The notes below the pieces were generated by a model, which saw only the letters and a program-made list of their open reading frames with translations, was not told the origin of the DNA and did not search any database. This document shows positions 50,812 through 59,364 of a DNA stretch of 64,000 bases, piece after piece. Source of the stretch: a virus; the IMG/VR virus record IMGVR_UViG_3300042479_001216, positions 1-64,000 of that record; one strand, given 5' to 3'. Both the position numbers and the translations under genes were made by a program. Position 1 is the first letter of the stretch; each line of letters starts with the position of its first letter.

Positions 50812-51572
50812 TATCTCATTATCCTATTTATATGTCCAGGTTTAACCATTTCTCTTAATTGCTCATCTGTGTATTTTGTTAATGGTGCATTTTTAATATA
50901 CAAACCACCAAAAACTTCCAACCCTTTTGGTAATGAGGTTATTTTTGAATATCCTAAAAACAAATGCTCCCCAACGTTTAATCCTTCTGGTAAGGATGTT
51001 ATTTCTGAATATCCTAAAAACAAATGCTTCCCAACTTTCAATCCTTCTGGTAATGAGGGTATTTTTGTATGTTGTAAATGCAAATCACTACTTATTGTTA
51101 AATTTGAATTAAGTATTAATTTGTTGATAGTTACAATTCCTTCAGTTATTACACCTTTTGGTATTTCGTCTATATTAAATATATGACTATTTATTGCATA
51201 GATAACTCCACCAACTTCCAATCCTTTTGGTAGTATTCCTATACTTGTATAAGATATAACCAGAGAACCACCAACTTTTAATCCTTTTGGTAATTTGCTT
51301 ATCATACTATCAGAAACATTTAACGTACCGCCAACTTCTAATCCTTCTGGTAATGATCTTACTTTACTATACCCTAAACTCATATTCCCATAAACTTTCA
51401 AGCCTTTTGGTAGTGAGGTTATGTTTCTATTTGATAAATGCAAATCACCTTTAACATTCAAATCTTCTTCTGTTAATGGCATATTATTTTTCATTTTCCA
51501 AAATAATGGTAAATTTTGTTCACCCTTTTCTTTGATAAATTCAAATATCTTTCCTAATGTTGCTATTTCCAT
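50811..51572 (-). CDS. Leucine-rich-repeat-like family protein, minus-strand member 1 (about 8-9 repeats)
   Basis: The longest family member (253 residues) has the module MEIATLGKIFEFIKEKGEQNLPLFWKMKNNMPLTEEDL. Four regular repeats are followed by an irregular middle (NSHIFNIDEIPKGVITEGIVTINKLILNSNLTISSDL), three more regular repeats and the cap APLTKYTDEQLREMVKPGHINRIMR. The middle would break or bend the solenoid. It starts 1 bp after the protease gene stop, so it is embedded in the head operon. Confidence 0.85.
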   Translation of the reverse strand: MEIATLGKIFEFIKEKGEQNLPLFWKMKNNMPLTEEDLNVKGDLHLSNRNITSLPKGLKVYGNMSLGYSKVRSLPEGLEVGGTLNVSDSMISKLPKGLKVGGSLVISYTSIGILPKGLEVGGVIYAINSHIFNIDEIPKGVITEGIVTINKLILNSNLTISSDLHLQHTKIPSLPEGLKVGKHLFLGYSEITSLPEGLNVGEHLFLGYSKITSLPKGLEVFGGLYIKNAPLTKYTDEQLREMVKPGHINRIMR

Positions 51573-51573
51573 T

Positions 51574-52275
51574 TTATTTCAAATAACTATCAAGTTTATT
51601 CATTAATTTTAATATATTAGTTGAGGGGTCAATTTTCTTTTCTTCTTCTAGTTTTTCATCATACTTATGCCTATCTTCCTTATTTGAGAATAGGTATGCC
51701 CCGGGTGTTGATGGGGATGAAACCAAATCAAAACAAATCAATTCAAAATCATCTTGAACCTCATTTTTCTCCCCAACTTTTTTAAGTGATCCAACCCCCC
51801 TAGAACTGATTCCTAGGCTCACTCCTTGCCTCATTAGATTTGCGGCAACATCACCCTTGGTTGACACAACACCGCTCTGGTGAAAGCCAGGAGAGGTTAA
51901 TAGCAATAATTTACCCATTAGTATATTGCCATCCCACCAAATTTCTGTTATTAAGTGGGCAACTCTATCTAAGTCAATTAAGGATGATTCGGGGTGATTT
52001 AATTCAGAAGTAGATAAACCCTTTTCAATAATTTGCTTATATCTTTCAGCCTCCCTTTTTAATATTTTTTCAGGATATGTTCTACCATTTCTATTTGGTA
52101 CATCATGCTTTTGCAATACAGCATAAAATTCAAAAGGGTTCTTATAATCTAACTTTTTGTTTTCTTGTATTAAATTAACATTTAATTGGTCTTTGGGATT
52201 AATCCAACCAGCATCAGCCTCAATTAATATTCCATGACCAATTTCATTTGATTCTAATATTCTTAAACTATTCAT
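51574..52275 (-). CDS. Prohead core protease (T4 gp21-like)
   Basis: The 233-residue protein has the gp21/herpes-assemblin-like signature: QKHDVPNRNGRTYPEKIL near 55-72, TSELNHPESSLIDLDRVAH with catalytic His94, and GVSLGISSRGVGS near 151-163 with the catalytic Ser (157 or 158). DLVSSPSTPGAYL is the conserved last core strand. The enzyme cleaves core and capsid proteins during head maturation. Position between the portal-side genes and scaffold fits the T4 order, except that three repeat proteins and a DUF4494-like gene lie between it and gp22. Confidence 0.92.
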   Translation of the reverse strand: MNSLRILESNEIGHGILIEADAGWINPKDQLNVNLIQENKKLDYKNPFEFYAVLQKHDVPNRNGRTYPEKILKREAERYKQIIEKGLSTSELNHPESSLIDLDRVAHLITEIWWDGNILMGKLLLLTSPGFHQSGVVSTKGDVAANLMRQGVSLGISSRGVGSLKKVGEKNEVQDDFELICFDLVSSPSTPGAYLFSNKEDRHKYDEKLEEEKKIDPSTNILKLMNKLDSYLK

Positions 52276-52289
52276 ATTATATTTTATAT

Positions 52290-52299
52290 AATAAATATA
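52290..52299 (-). promoter_or_regulatory. TATATTTATT late-promoter-like motif before the protease gene
   Basis: TATATTTATT on the minus strand is 14 bp upstream of the protease ATG at 52275. No TTTG box lies 19-20 bp further upstream. It fits the -10-only class. Confidence 0.45.
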
Positions 52300-52313
52300 T
52301 AAAATGTTTTGTT

Positions 52314-52754
52314 TTATTGAATTAAATCTCTTTTTGTTATGAAAAAATCAAAATATTTGTTTTTAGAAATATTTTTATTATATATTTCTTTTATTATTTT
52401 TCTAACAGAGTCCTTTAATTCATTTGATTTAAAATCAACCCCAACTTTAGCAAATAAAGTTATTTCAAGGTTCATAAAAGATTTTTTATCTAACGAAAGA
52501 CCACTATGTCTAATATCCAAATCAACAATTGTTGATTTATGAAATAAATTCAAATCATTGACATCTAATATTGTGTGCTTAATATCCCTTGACTGGGTGC
52601 AAACAATTTTTTTCCAGTTAGTATAGTCATCTTTTGGCTGAACCCAAGATTGAATATTTATGTAAATTGATTTTAATTCAATATAATCAATAGTACCGTA
52701 AAATACTTTTAAATCATTAAATAACCTAAGTCTTATTTTTTTCCCATTCTTCAT
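52314..52754 (-). CDS. Hypothetical protein between portal and protease
   Basis: The 146-residue protein is mixed alpha/beta: KIRLRLFNDLKVFYGTIDYIELKSIYINIQSWVQPKDDY at the start, KHTILDVNDLNLFHKSTIVDLDIRHSGL in the middle, and a C-terminal SFMNLEITLFAKVGVDFKSNELKDSVRKIIKEIYNKNI. It is not recognised. In T4 the small core proteins gp67 and gp68 sit at this point of the order, so a prohead core or assembly role is possible by position only. Confidence 0.6.
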   Translation of the reverse strand: MKNGKKIRLRLFNDLKVFYGTIDYIELKSIYINIQSWVQPKDDYTNWKKIVCTQSRDIKHTILDVNDLNLFHKSTIVDLDIRHSGLSLDKKSFMNLEITLFAKVGVDFKSNELKDSVRKIIKEIYNKNISKNKYFDFFITKRDLIQ

Positions 52755-52764
52755 TGATTGTTAA

Positions 52765-52786
52765 TTGTTTATTTAAAAATAAACAA
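52765..52786 (-). other. 10-bp inverted repeat upstream of the 52754 gene
   Basis: TTGTTTATTT and AAATAAACAA form perfect 10-bp arms separated by only AA. It lies 11 bp upstream of the ATG at 52754, in the 56-bp gap after the 52811 gene. It may be an operator or a weak terminator; the 2-nt loop is too tight for a normal terminator hairpin. Confidence 0.5.
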
Positions 52787-52810
52787 AAACAATATAATTA
52801 TCAAATGAAA

Positions 52811-53515
52811 TTACCCATTTAATGATTTATTTAAATTTTTTATTTCATAATAATTCAATATATCAAACTTATCAGTTTTAACCTTATCAATTGCCTTTAA
52901 TATTTTTGTCTTAACTTCAGCATTTGTTTCGGTCAAAGACAATTCAACTAGTTTCTTCTCTGTATCAGATTTTAATGTTATAAAATCAGCATTTAATTTA
53001 TTCTTATCTTCTTTTAATAATGATAAAATTTCCTTTTTTGTTTCCTCATTTAATGAATTAATATATTCATTAACTTTTGTATTAACAACTTTAACCATTG
53101 AACTTATTGGTAAGTTAATTTTATTCTCATTAATTTTAATTGGTTGTACTAATACAGTTAAAATATTCTTTTTGATTTCAACCAATTCTTCAATACTTTT
53201 TGTTGATTCATAAACTAATTTATCAATATTTCCATATTCATTATTATCAAGTTTATTTAGGATGACTGGTATTTTAGATTTACTAATTAATTTCTTAGCC
53301 CAATCAATGCCCTCATCCAGATAAGTTTTTGCCTCACTTTCAGTTAAACCCCTTGGCTTTGATAAATCACCATATAATACATATAATTTGGATAAATTTT
53401 TATCCTTTAAAATATGCTTTTTAAAATTTTTTATGTTTTCTTTAAAAATCTTCTTATCTTTTACAGATTCTGAAAGATTATTTTCAATAATTGTTTTTAC
53501 TCTACCAAATTTCAT
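52811..53515 (-). CDS. Hypothetical helical protein in the head module
   Basis: This 234-residue Lys-rich protein is almost all helical (VKTIIENNLSESVKDKKIFKENIKNFKKHILK, then ESEAKTYLDEGIDWAKKLI, and a long KKEILSLLKEDKNKLNADF segment). No motif is recognised. It is 21 bp after the portal gene and could be a core or internal-head protein. A TATTTATA motif precedes it by 13 bp. Confidence 0.6.
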   Translation of the reverse strand: MKFGRVKTIIENNLSESVKDKKIFKENIKNFKKHILKDKNLSKLYVLYGDLSKPRGLTESEAKTYLDEGIDWAKKLISKSKIPVILNKLDNNEYGNIDKLVYESTKSIEELVEIKKNILTVLVQPIKINENKINLPISSMVKVVNTKVNEYINSLNEETKKEILSLLKEDKNKLNADFITLKSDTEKKLVELSLTETNAEVKTKILKAIDKVKTDKFDILNYYEIKNLNKSLNG

Positions 53516-53528
53516 ATTTTTCTTTTTT

Positions 53529-53536
53529 TATAAATA
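53529..53536 (-). promoter_or_regulatory. TATTTATA late-promoter-like motif
   Basis: TATTTATA on the minus strand lies 13 bp upstream of the ATG at 53515, followed by seven As. There is no TTTG at the -33 distance. It falls in the 21-bp gap after the portal gene stop. Confidence 0.45.
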
Positions 53537-55390
53537 TTATGAACCTAATAACTTTTTTAGTTCGTTTTCTAAATCCCCCAAAGATTTTTGACCTTTTGAT
53601 AATGGAATATAATTTGTTCCATTAAACTTGCTATGTTCAAGCAAAATATTCAAATTTCTATCTCTTGATTCTGGTGCTAAACCTGACTCTGCTGGTGGAG
53701 GTATCCCCATATCCATACCACCCATATCATCCCCCATTGGAGGTGGTGGTGCACCCATATCCATACCACCCATATCCATACCACCCATATCATCCCCCAT
53801 TGGAGGTGGTGGTGCTCCAGCAGTTGTTGTACCACCACTTACTGTACCATATAACTTATCAATATTATCAAATAATCCAGTTTTCTTAATAATGAGAGGG
53901 GTTTGTTTTAATTCTTCACCAACTGCTCTTTCAATTCTCTGTTGTTGTAAATCTAATCTAATCTCCTCATCAGAGAAACCAAAAATATGTTTTTTAGCCC
54001 ATGTTGCTGAAACTGGTGAAATACCTGTACCAGGATCCGCAACTGCATCCCTATAAAGACCAACCTTTTCTTTCCAAACATCAATCTTTAATAAATCTGA
54101 TTGTGTTGATGGATTGGTTAATCCCAAAGTAAAATTAGATATTTCATCCTCAAAACCCAATAAAAATAAATGAATAATTGCAATTTTATTCAATTCAGAT
54201 ATCATACATTTTTGTATTCTATTTATTGTTCTTGCAAATCTAATATCTTGTAACGCTAAAGTTTTTCCTTCACCAGCCACATCTTCAAAACCCAAGAATG
54301 TTTTTGGTATCCTTAATGCTGTAACCAATTTTTTCTGGATATACTCTATATCTGCAATTTCTCCAAGATTTGTTCCGCCAGGTAAAGTTTCAATGGGACT
54401 ACCTTGCCCGGGGTCTCTTACTGGTATAAAATAATCTTGGTCAACAGCCATTTGATTATATCTCATATCCACATTACCCGTTTTACTATCAACAATTTGT
54501 TCTCGTTTGAATTTATTTGCAACACGCTGTACATATGACTCAACATCATTATCATCCATATTACCAACAAAAACTTTAAATACCCTACGTTCTGGTGCTC
54601 TTGATGTTCTATATATTAACATAGCATCTTCTGCCAATAAAAGTTGTTTCCAAATACGCCTCGCTTTTTCCAATAAAGATGTACCATAAGGTAATTTTCT
54701 ATCATCTCCCAATATTCTAAAGTGAGCAACTTCCCAAGGCTGAAATTCCATCTGTTTATTTTTCCATTTGAATTTAAGGGATTGATTTTCTGATGACATT
54801 TCACCATAATTTGGTGATTTTTCAGTACTACCTGGTTCTAATCTTTCTATTTCTATATTAGGTAATTGATTGCAACCAACAATGCCTTTTTCTGGGTCTA
54901 ACTTTAAATAGACAAAATTATCACCAAACTTAGCTGTATTCCTAGTCCACATAGGCAATGATGTGTTTATATCCAAAACATTATTAAATAAATCAGTTAG
55001 CACCGATTTAATTCTTTTTGATTCAGAATATATTTGTAGCATATGACCATCTTCATTTGCTGTTGTTGATTCTTCAGCATATATATCTAATGCTGCCCCT
55101 ATTTCTGGCGTATACTCCATACTTTCAAAATCATAGACTGATGCTAATCTTGTTGGTTCATAATATACTGCTTGGGTATATAAGTGGTTATCAATCTTTG
55201 CCCATTGATTTGATAGATAAAATGATTGCTGGGCTTGTAATTTTTCCCTTTGATATTCATCTTTATTTTGCGTTCTTAATAACTCCTTCTTATCAAATTT
55301 ATATGTTGGGATATCTTGATTTAAAAGAGAATTTGGTCCAAAAGTTGCAGATAACCTTTGCCAAACTGTTAGATTTTCATTATTACTCAT
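53537..55390 (-). CDS. Portal protein (T4 gp20-like)
   Basis: The 617-residue protein has gp20 features: QWAKIDNHLYTQAVYYEPTRLASVYDFESMEYTPEIGAALDIYAEES, LFNNVLDINTSLPMWTRNTAKFGDNFVYLKLD, KQMEFQPWEVAHFRILGDDRKLPYGTSLLEKARRIWKQLLLAEDAMLIYRTSRAPERRVFKVFVGN and PGGTNLGEIADIEYIQKKLVTALRIPKTFLGFED. It forms the dodecameric DNA gate at the head vertex. The C-terminal 80 residues carry Met/Gly/Asp/Pro repeats (GGMDMGAPPPPMGDDMGG, DNA repeat within 53697-53815) not typical of gp20. Similar repeats occur in the 59746 protein. It lies 12 bp after the terminase gene. Confidence 0.93.
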   Translation of the reverse strand: MSNNENLTVWQRLSATFGPNSLLNQDIPTYKFDKKELLRTQNKDEYQREKLQAQQSFYLSNQWAKIDNHLYTQAVYYEPTRLASVYDFESMEYTPEIGAALDIYAEESTTANEDGHMLQIYSESKRIKSVLTDLFNNVLDINTSLPMWTRNTAKFGDNFVYLKLDPEKGIVGCNQLPNIEIERLEPGSTEKSPNYGEMSSENQSLKFKWKNKQMEFQPWEVAHFRILGDDRKLPYGTSLLEKARRIWKQLLLAEDAMLIYRTSRAPERRVFKVFVGNMDDNDVESYVQRVANKFKREQIVDSKTGNVDMRYNQMAVDQDYFIPVRDPGQGSPIETLPGGTNLGEIADIEYIQKKLVTALRIPKTFLGFEDVAGEGKTLALQDIRFARTINRIQKCMISELNKIAIIHLFLLGFEDEISNFTLGLTNPSTQSDLLKIDVWKEKVGLYRDAVADPGTGISPVSATWAKKHIFGFSDEEIRLDLQQQRIERAVGEELKQTPLIIKKTGLFDNIDKLYGTVSGGTTTAGAPPPPMGDDMGGMDMGGMDMGAPPPPMGDDMGGMDMGIPPPAESGLAPESRDRNLNILLEHSKFNGTNYIPLSKGQKSLGDLENELKKLLGS

Positions 55391-55402
55391 AATATATTAT
55401 AT

Positions 55403-57154
55403 TTATCTTCCACCAAATAACCAATTATATTTTTGGTAATCATTTACATTTGGGGTATTTATTCCATCTTTACCATTGGCATTTGATATCATTGGATTAA
55501 AATAGAGTGATTGTTCAGTATATGTATTTGTATGTGTACTCCAAGAATTAATCATTGCTTTTGTGTGGTTTGTTACTTTTTCCAAAACTTGAAAAGACTT
55601 TTCTGCAACATAAGTAGCCATTGCTATTGCCATAATACAATCATCATGATGCCCCTTCTGGTGATCAGGTCTCCCATTTATATATATAAAGGTATTCATT
55701 TCATTGTATAGTCTATTTGAATAAATTTTAAAACCATGTCTTAATGCTTCTTCATAAGATGCAATCATTTGAACTCTTTTGTTATTGAAATTTATTCCAG
55801 GAATCCTTTCATACATTTTTGGGTCATACTTCCATTTATTATTTGTATCAACATTATCATAATATAAACTTGGATAATTCATTTCTTGTAATTTCCTAGA
55901 TGTTGCAACTCCCATTCCACCAGTCAAATCGACAACAACAAATGCCCTATACATTGTACACCATTTATACACAACTTCTGCTAATATATCTGGGGGTATT
56001 TTGCCAACATATTCCAAAACTTGTTCTTGTGTATCAAAATCAATAATCTGAATTGTTGAAAAATCTTCTGAATCGCCCCTTGATACATCAACACCTGCAA
56101 CATACCTATGACCATTTTCTGGCTCTTTAAACATCCATAAACTATTTCCCATCAATTTTGATATGGGGTTTGCCAATTGGTTCTTTAAGATATTTGTTAA
56201 TAATTCTGAATCAAATACATTATCACCTGACCCCAAGAAATTACTTTCAATCTCTTGTGAAACTTTTCTTTTATCATATTTTAATTTCTTCACCATACCC
56301 TCATACCAAGATGAACATGGTTTATAACCTTCTTCAATATGGTCAATCACTACTTGATGGTCTCTTTCGTATGAATTCTCATGTGATAAATCTAATATAT
56401 CATCTTTGGTATATTCTTCTTTATTTAAAAGATAATGAATCATATCTTTTGTCTTTACCAAAAATAAATCTTTTGTATATCTTGGATCCCTATACCAAAC
56501 CATTTCAGTAATCTTGAACTCATTCATATTACGCAATGCTTGGTCATATATCTCATAATATATCCTATCATAACCATTTGGTGTTGATATTACCACAACC
56601 TTACCCCCTGTTGATAGCGATGCCATAGAGGCTGCCCAAAAGTCGGGGTCAGCATCAATATAGGCTGCCTCATCAAATATCAATGTGGTGGGTGTATAAC
56701 CCCTTAACGCATCTTTTGATGTTGCCACTGCTTTAACCTCACAATCATTGTTTAATTTAAAATGCCTTGCTGAATTTTTTTCAGATGAAAATCCAATACC
56801 AACCCAATTAGGCCATTGTTCTGTAAAATGTCTAACCTTATTAGCCATCTCAACTGCGGTATCCAATTTGTTGGCAATAATTAACACTTTTTCAGGTTTA
56901 TTCTTATTTGCAAATGCTAATTTTTTTGATATCCAAGCAGCTGTAACCGTTGACACCCCAGCCTGCCTATACTTTAATGCAATATTTTCATTATATGAAT
57001 CAAAATCCTCAATCAATTTTACTTGGTCTGGAAATAAATCTAATGGTACATATCTTTTAACTGTATTGTCATATGTTTGTAAATATGTCTTTAAACAATA
57101 TGGTGTGCTTTTTATACATTTGGCTGATTCAATCAATACTTGATCTCTTGTCAT
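55403..57154 (-). CDS. Terminase large subunit (T4 gp17-like)
   Basis: From the ATG at 57154 (MTRDQVLIESAKCIKS) the protein has 583 residues; a TTG upstream is less likely. ATPase: KYRQAGVST (61-69, Walker A variant), TTLIFDEAAYID (156-167, Walker B DE), then VVISTPNG (coupling motif). Nuclease: AGVDVSRGDSEDFSTIQIID, VVVDLTGGMGVA and KGHHDDCIMAIAMATYVA, with the three expected acidic residues. It packages DNA into proheads and cuts concatemers. A host-type promoter precedes it, overlapping the upstream terminator. Confidence 0.95.
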   Translation of the reverse strand: MTRDQVLIESAKCIKSTPYCLKTYLQTYDNTVKRYVPLDLFPDQVKLIEDFDSYNENIALKYRQAGVSTVTAAWISKKLAFANKNKPEKVLIIANKLDTAVEMANKVRHFTEQWPNWVGIGFSSEKNSARHFKLNNDCEVKAVATSKDALRGYTPTTLIFDEAAYIDADPDFWAASMASLSTGGKVVVISTPNGYDRIYYEIYDQALRNMNEFKITEMVWYRDPRYTKDLFLVKTKDMIHYLLNKEEYTKDDILDLSHENSYERDHQVVIDHIEEGYKPCSSWYEGMVKKLKYDKRKVSQEIESNFLGSGDNVFDSELLTNILKNQLANPISKLMGNSLWMFKEPENGHRYVAGVDVSRGDSEDFSTIQIIDFDTQEQVLEYVGKIPPDILAEVVYKWCTMYRAFVVVDLTGGMGVATSRKLQEMNYPSLYYDNVDTNNKWKYDPKMYERIPGINFNNKRVQMIASYEEALRHGFKIYSNRLYNEMNTFIYINGRPDHQKGHHDDCIMAIAMATYVAEKSFQVLEKVTNHTKAMINSWSTHTNTYTEQSLYFNPMISNANGKDGINTPNVNDYQKYNWLFGGR

Positions 57155-57166
57155 ATTTTGTTTTTT

Positions 57167-57199
57167 TATAAATACATACAAAATAAAAAAACCCCCAAA
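57167..57199 (-). promoter_or_regulatory. Host-type promoter before terminase (TTTG, 19 bp, TGTATTTA)
   Basis: On the minus strand TTTG (57196-57199) and TGTATTTA (57169-57176) are 19 bp apart and the ATG at 57154 follows 14 bp later. The TTTG and spacer lie within the terminator hairpin and its T run at 57185-57218. Confidence 0.5.
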
Positions 57200-57218
57200 C
57201 TAATTAAGAATGGGGGTT
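57185..57218 (-). terminator. Terminator after the 57239 gene
   Basis: AACCCCCA (57190-57197) pairs with TGGGGGTT (57211-57218); the minus strand then continues with seven Ts. It lies 20 bp past the stop of the 57239 gene. The hairpin is nearly the same as the one at 62391-62421 (one mismatch over the whole 26-bp core). Confidence 0.9.
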
Positions 57219-57238
57219 AATTCTATGAAAAATAAAAA

Positions 57239-58585
57239 TTAATTTAACATATTTGCATCTCTCAAATTTTTAAGTAATTCAGGTAAACTGACATCCATAT
57301 AGTCATTTGGGTCAAAATTTTTAACTTGTTTACCACCAGAATATGTGTTGTCTGGGGTATTTGTATCATCATCATCATCATCTTGGTCACCTAAACCACC
57401 ATCATCAAATTGACTCATTAAATAATCAAGATATCTTTGCTTACCTTCTCTTGCAGCAGCAACTAAGTCTTTAAATTCATTTTGAGCATATGAATTATCA
57501 CTAGGATTAGTTGATATAACATATTTCATTAAGTTAAGAAATTCTTTTGCAGGTATTTTATACAATTCAACAAAAAAGAAATTAATTAATCCAATATCTG
57601 ATTTGTCCAATACATCCATTGGTAAAATATTTCTTATCTTCTTTAAGATGGCTGGCCCAATTCTTAAACCCTCTGTTTCTGCTTTTAATGTATCTGCTTG
57701 ACCTAATGTCATATTAGCTGTATCAGTATCAGAAGGATAACCTTGTCTTGCTAATGCTTCTTGAACTCCCTTACCTATTTCATGGCATAGAACTGGAAAA
57801 ATAAATCCAGCAGCATTTATAACAGTTTTTAATTCATTTGTTTCCTTATCTTCTTCATCATCAACTTCAACAGCACCAGCAACTCCACCACCACCACTAG
57901 CCATATCCATATAATCTTCATTTAAATAATAAAAATGAAGATCAATTAATGGTAATGTTGATTTATATAATTGAAATAATCTTGGATTAATTTCATCCAA
58001 TCTTGCTTTTATTTCTGGCTTTTCATAAATGTATTGGACTTTTTTCCCTGTACCACCAATTAAAGCATTAATAATATCTCTTTTAAATACTTCATCATCC
58101 AACACCTCTTGTTCCTCAAAAGTTAATTCATCCTCTATTTCCTCTTTATTTTGTTTCATTTTGCCAACCACATCATTACCTGGCATATCTAATGTTGCAT
58201 TAATAGTAAATGTTTCATCAGAAATTTCCATTTCATTTAATGTCCCTTCAATTGCTAACTCTACTAATTCATCACTATTTGATTGTTCAATCTCTTGAAT
58301 TGCTCTAACATTTCTAAACATAGTGGTTGATATTATGCTAGCCAATTCATTTGGTGTCAAATCATCCTTACCAACTACATCTCTAACCTTTTCAACCAAG
58401 TCATTAAATGAATCACTATATAATTTTTGAACATCAGCAGCACCCCTCTTAAAGGCTGGGTTTTTAGCAAACATACTTTCAGGGTCAGCCAATTTCTTTT
58501 CAAGTCTTGGATCCATTCTTTCAGAACCACTATAATCTAATTGCTCCTTTAGTTTTCTTTTTATTAATTTATTAATATCCTTCAT
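57239..58585 (-). CDS. Putative head-associated protein
   Basis: The 448-residue acidic protein is not recognised. It begins MKDINKLIKRKLKEQL, an N-terminal helix. NPAFKRGAADVQKLYSDSFNDLVEKVRDVVG follows, then a Glu/Asp-rich part around 135-165 and VINAAGFIFPVLCHEIGKGVQEALARQG near 255-283 (a CHEIGKG stretch that resembles, but does not match, a zinc protease HExxH). A disordered Asp/Gly tail (GGLGDQDDDDDDTNTPDN) precedes the last helix. It is the end of a leftward operon with 58585 and 59354. Its function is unknown; a virion role is plausible. Confidence 0.6.
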   Translation of the reverse strand: MKDINKLIKRKLKEQLDYSGSERMDPRLEKKLADPESMFAKNPAFKRGAADVQKLYSDSFNDLVEKVRDVVGKDDLTPNELASIISTTMFRNVRAIQEIEQSNSDELVELAIEGTLNEMEISDETFTINATLDMPGNDVVGKMKQNKEEIEDELTFEEQEVLDDEVFKRDIINALIGGTGKKVQYIYEKPEIKARLDEINPRLFQLYKSTLPLIDLHFYYLNEDYMDMASGGGGVAGAVEVDDEEDKETNELKTVINAAGFIFPVLCHEIGKGVQEALARQGYPSDTDTANMTLGQADTLKAETEGLRIGPAILKKIRNILPMDVLDKSDIGLINFFFVELYKIPAKEFLNLMKYVISTNPSDNSYAQNEFKDLVAAAREGKQRYLDYLMSQFDDGGLGDQDDDDDDTNTPDNTYSGGKQVKNFDPNDYMDVSLPELLKNLRDANMLN

Positions 58586-59364
58586 TAGTTTTCAAAATTT
58601 AGTAATTGCATAATGTTATCTATAATAGCGTTTTTTGCCTTTTCAGGTGAAATTGCTTTTGGTGTTGTATTAACTTTTGGGTTTGGGTTAATAAATGGGT
58701 TATCTCTCCTTGTTGGTTTTGTTGTTGGTTTTGCTGGTTTTACAACTGGCTTTGTTTCAGTATTTGCTTTTGGGTCTGGATTAACTTTTGGATTTGGGTT
58801 GATGAATGGATTATCCCTTCTTGTTGGTTTTGTAGTTGGTTTTGCTGGCTTTACAACTGGCTTAGTAGTTGGTGTATCATATTCTCTTAAATGCCTCAAT
58901 AATGCACTTTTTGTTACTTTTGGTTTTGAATAAGATTCAATCATTCTATCCATTTCATTTTCAATAAAAACATCAATTGGATTTACGCCTTCTTTCACAC
59001 CTTTCTTAACATCCATAACACATCTTTCATATTTTTTAAGTTGTGATTTTGTCCACTCACTTCTTTCAGATGTTCCAAATTCTTTTTTTAATTGTGCTGT
59101 ACAAATTGCAAAAGGATTTTTTGTTTGAGATTTTTTCTTTGCCTCACCCATTTCCTTTTTCTCAAGTCTAACATTATAACCTTTAGCAACTAATTGCATT
59201 GCCTTTGGTTCATTTTTAGTTATAATACTACCCTTGGTTGATGTAGTTTGCTCTGTCACTAATTTTGAATATAAATAATTTATATTGTTCTCACTCATAC
59301 CTCTTAAAGTTTGCATTGAAAATCCACCCTCTAAAAGTGATATTACTTTTTTATTAATTTTCAT
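58585..59364 (-). CDS. Hypothetical Lys/Pro-rich repeat protein
   Basis: The 259-residue protein has a helical first half (KKVISLLEGGFSMQTLRGMSENNINYLYSKL) and NPFAICTAQLKKEFGTSERSEWTKSQLKKYERCVMDVKKGV, a segment seen in other phage proteins with a C-x-A-x-L-K...C spacing. The C-terminal region (from about 165) is two near-identical copies of TKPTRRDNPFINPNPKVN with VVKPAKPTTKP linkers. It ends in AKNAIIDNIMQLLNFEN. The stop shares one base with the next gene. Unknown function; the tail is probably disordered and basic. Confidence 0.6.
   Translation of the reverse strand: MKINKKVISLLEGGFSMQTLRGMSENNINYLYSKLVTEQTTSTKGSIITKNEPKAMQLVAKGYNVRLEKKEMGEAKKKSQTKNPFAICTAQLKKEFGTSERSEWTKSQLKKYERCVMDVKKGVKEGVNPIDVFIENEMDRMIESYSKPKVTKSALLRHLREYDTPTTKPVVKPAKPTTKPTRRDNPFINPNPKVNPDPKANTETKPVVKPAKPTTKPTRRDNPFINPNPKVNTTPKAISPEKAKNAIIDNIMQLLNFEN
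58670..58862 (-). repeat. Two 83-bp direct repeats in the 58585 gene
   Basis: 58670-58752 and 58780-58862 are about 90% the same by eye and encode the two KPVVKPAKPTTKPTRRDNPF copies in frame. It is a coding duplication, not a mobile element. Confidence 0.85.

Noticed and set aside
53628-54056. 142-residue plus-strand open frame opposite the portal gene
   Set aside because: It is the shadow of the repeat-rich portal C-terminus; its own sequence is low-complexity Pro/Ile/Ser with no start context.
57155-57181. TTG start upstream of the terminase gene
   Set aside because: It lies inside the -7 promoter box region; the ATG at 57154 has the normal A-rich leader.
57776-57830. CHEIGKG in the 57239 protein as a zinc metalloprotease HExxH motif
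   Set aside because: The second His is missing (HEIGK), so the metal site is not formed.
58613-58933. 106-residue plus-strand hydrophobic Gly/Val/Phe-rich frame resembling membrane protein segments
   Set aside because: It is the antisense of the KP-rich repeats in the 58585 gene; the apparent membrane helices are reverse complements of Lys/Pro/Thr codons.
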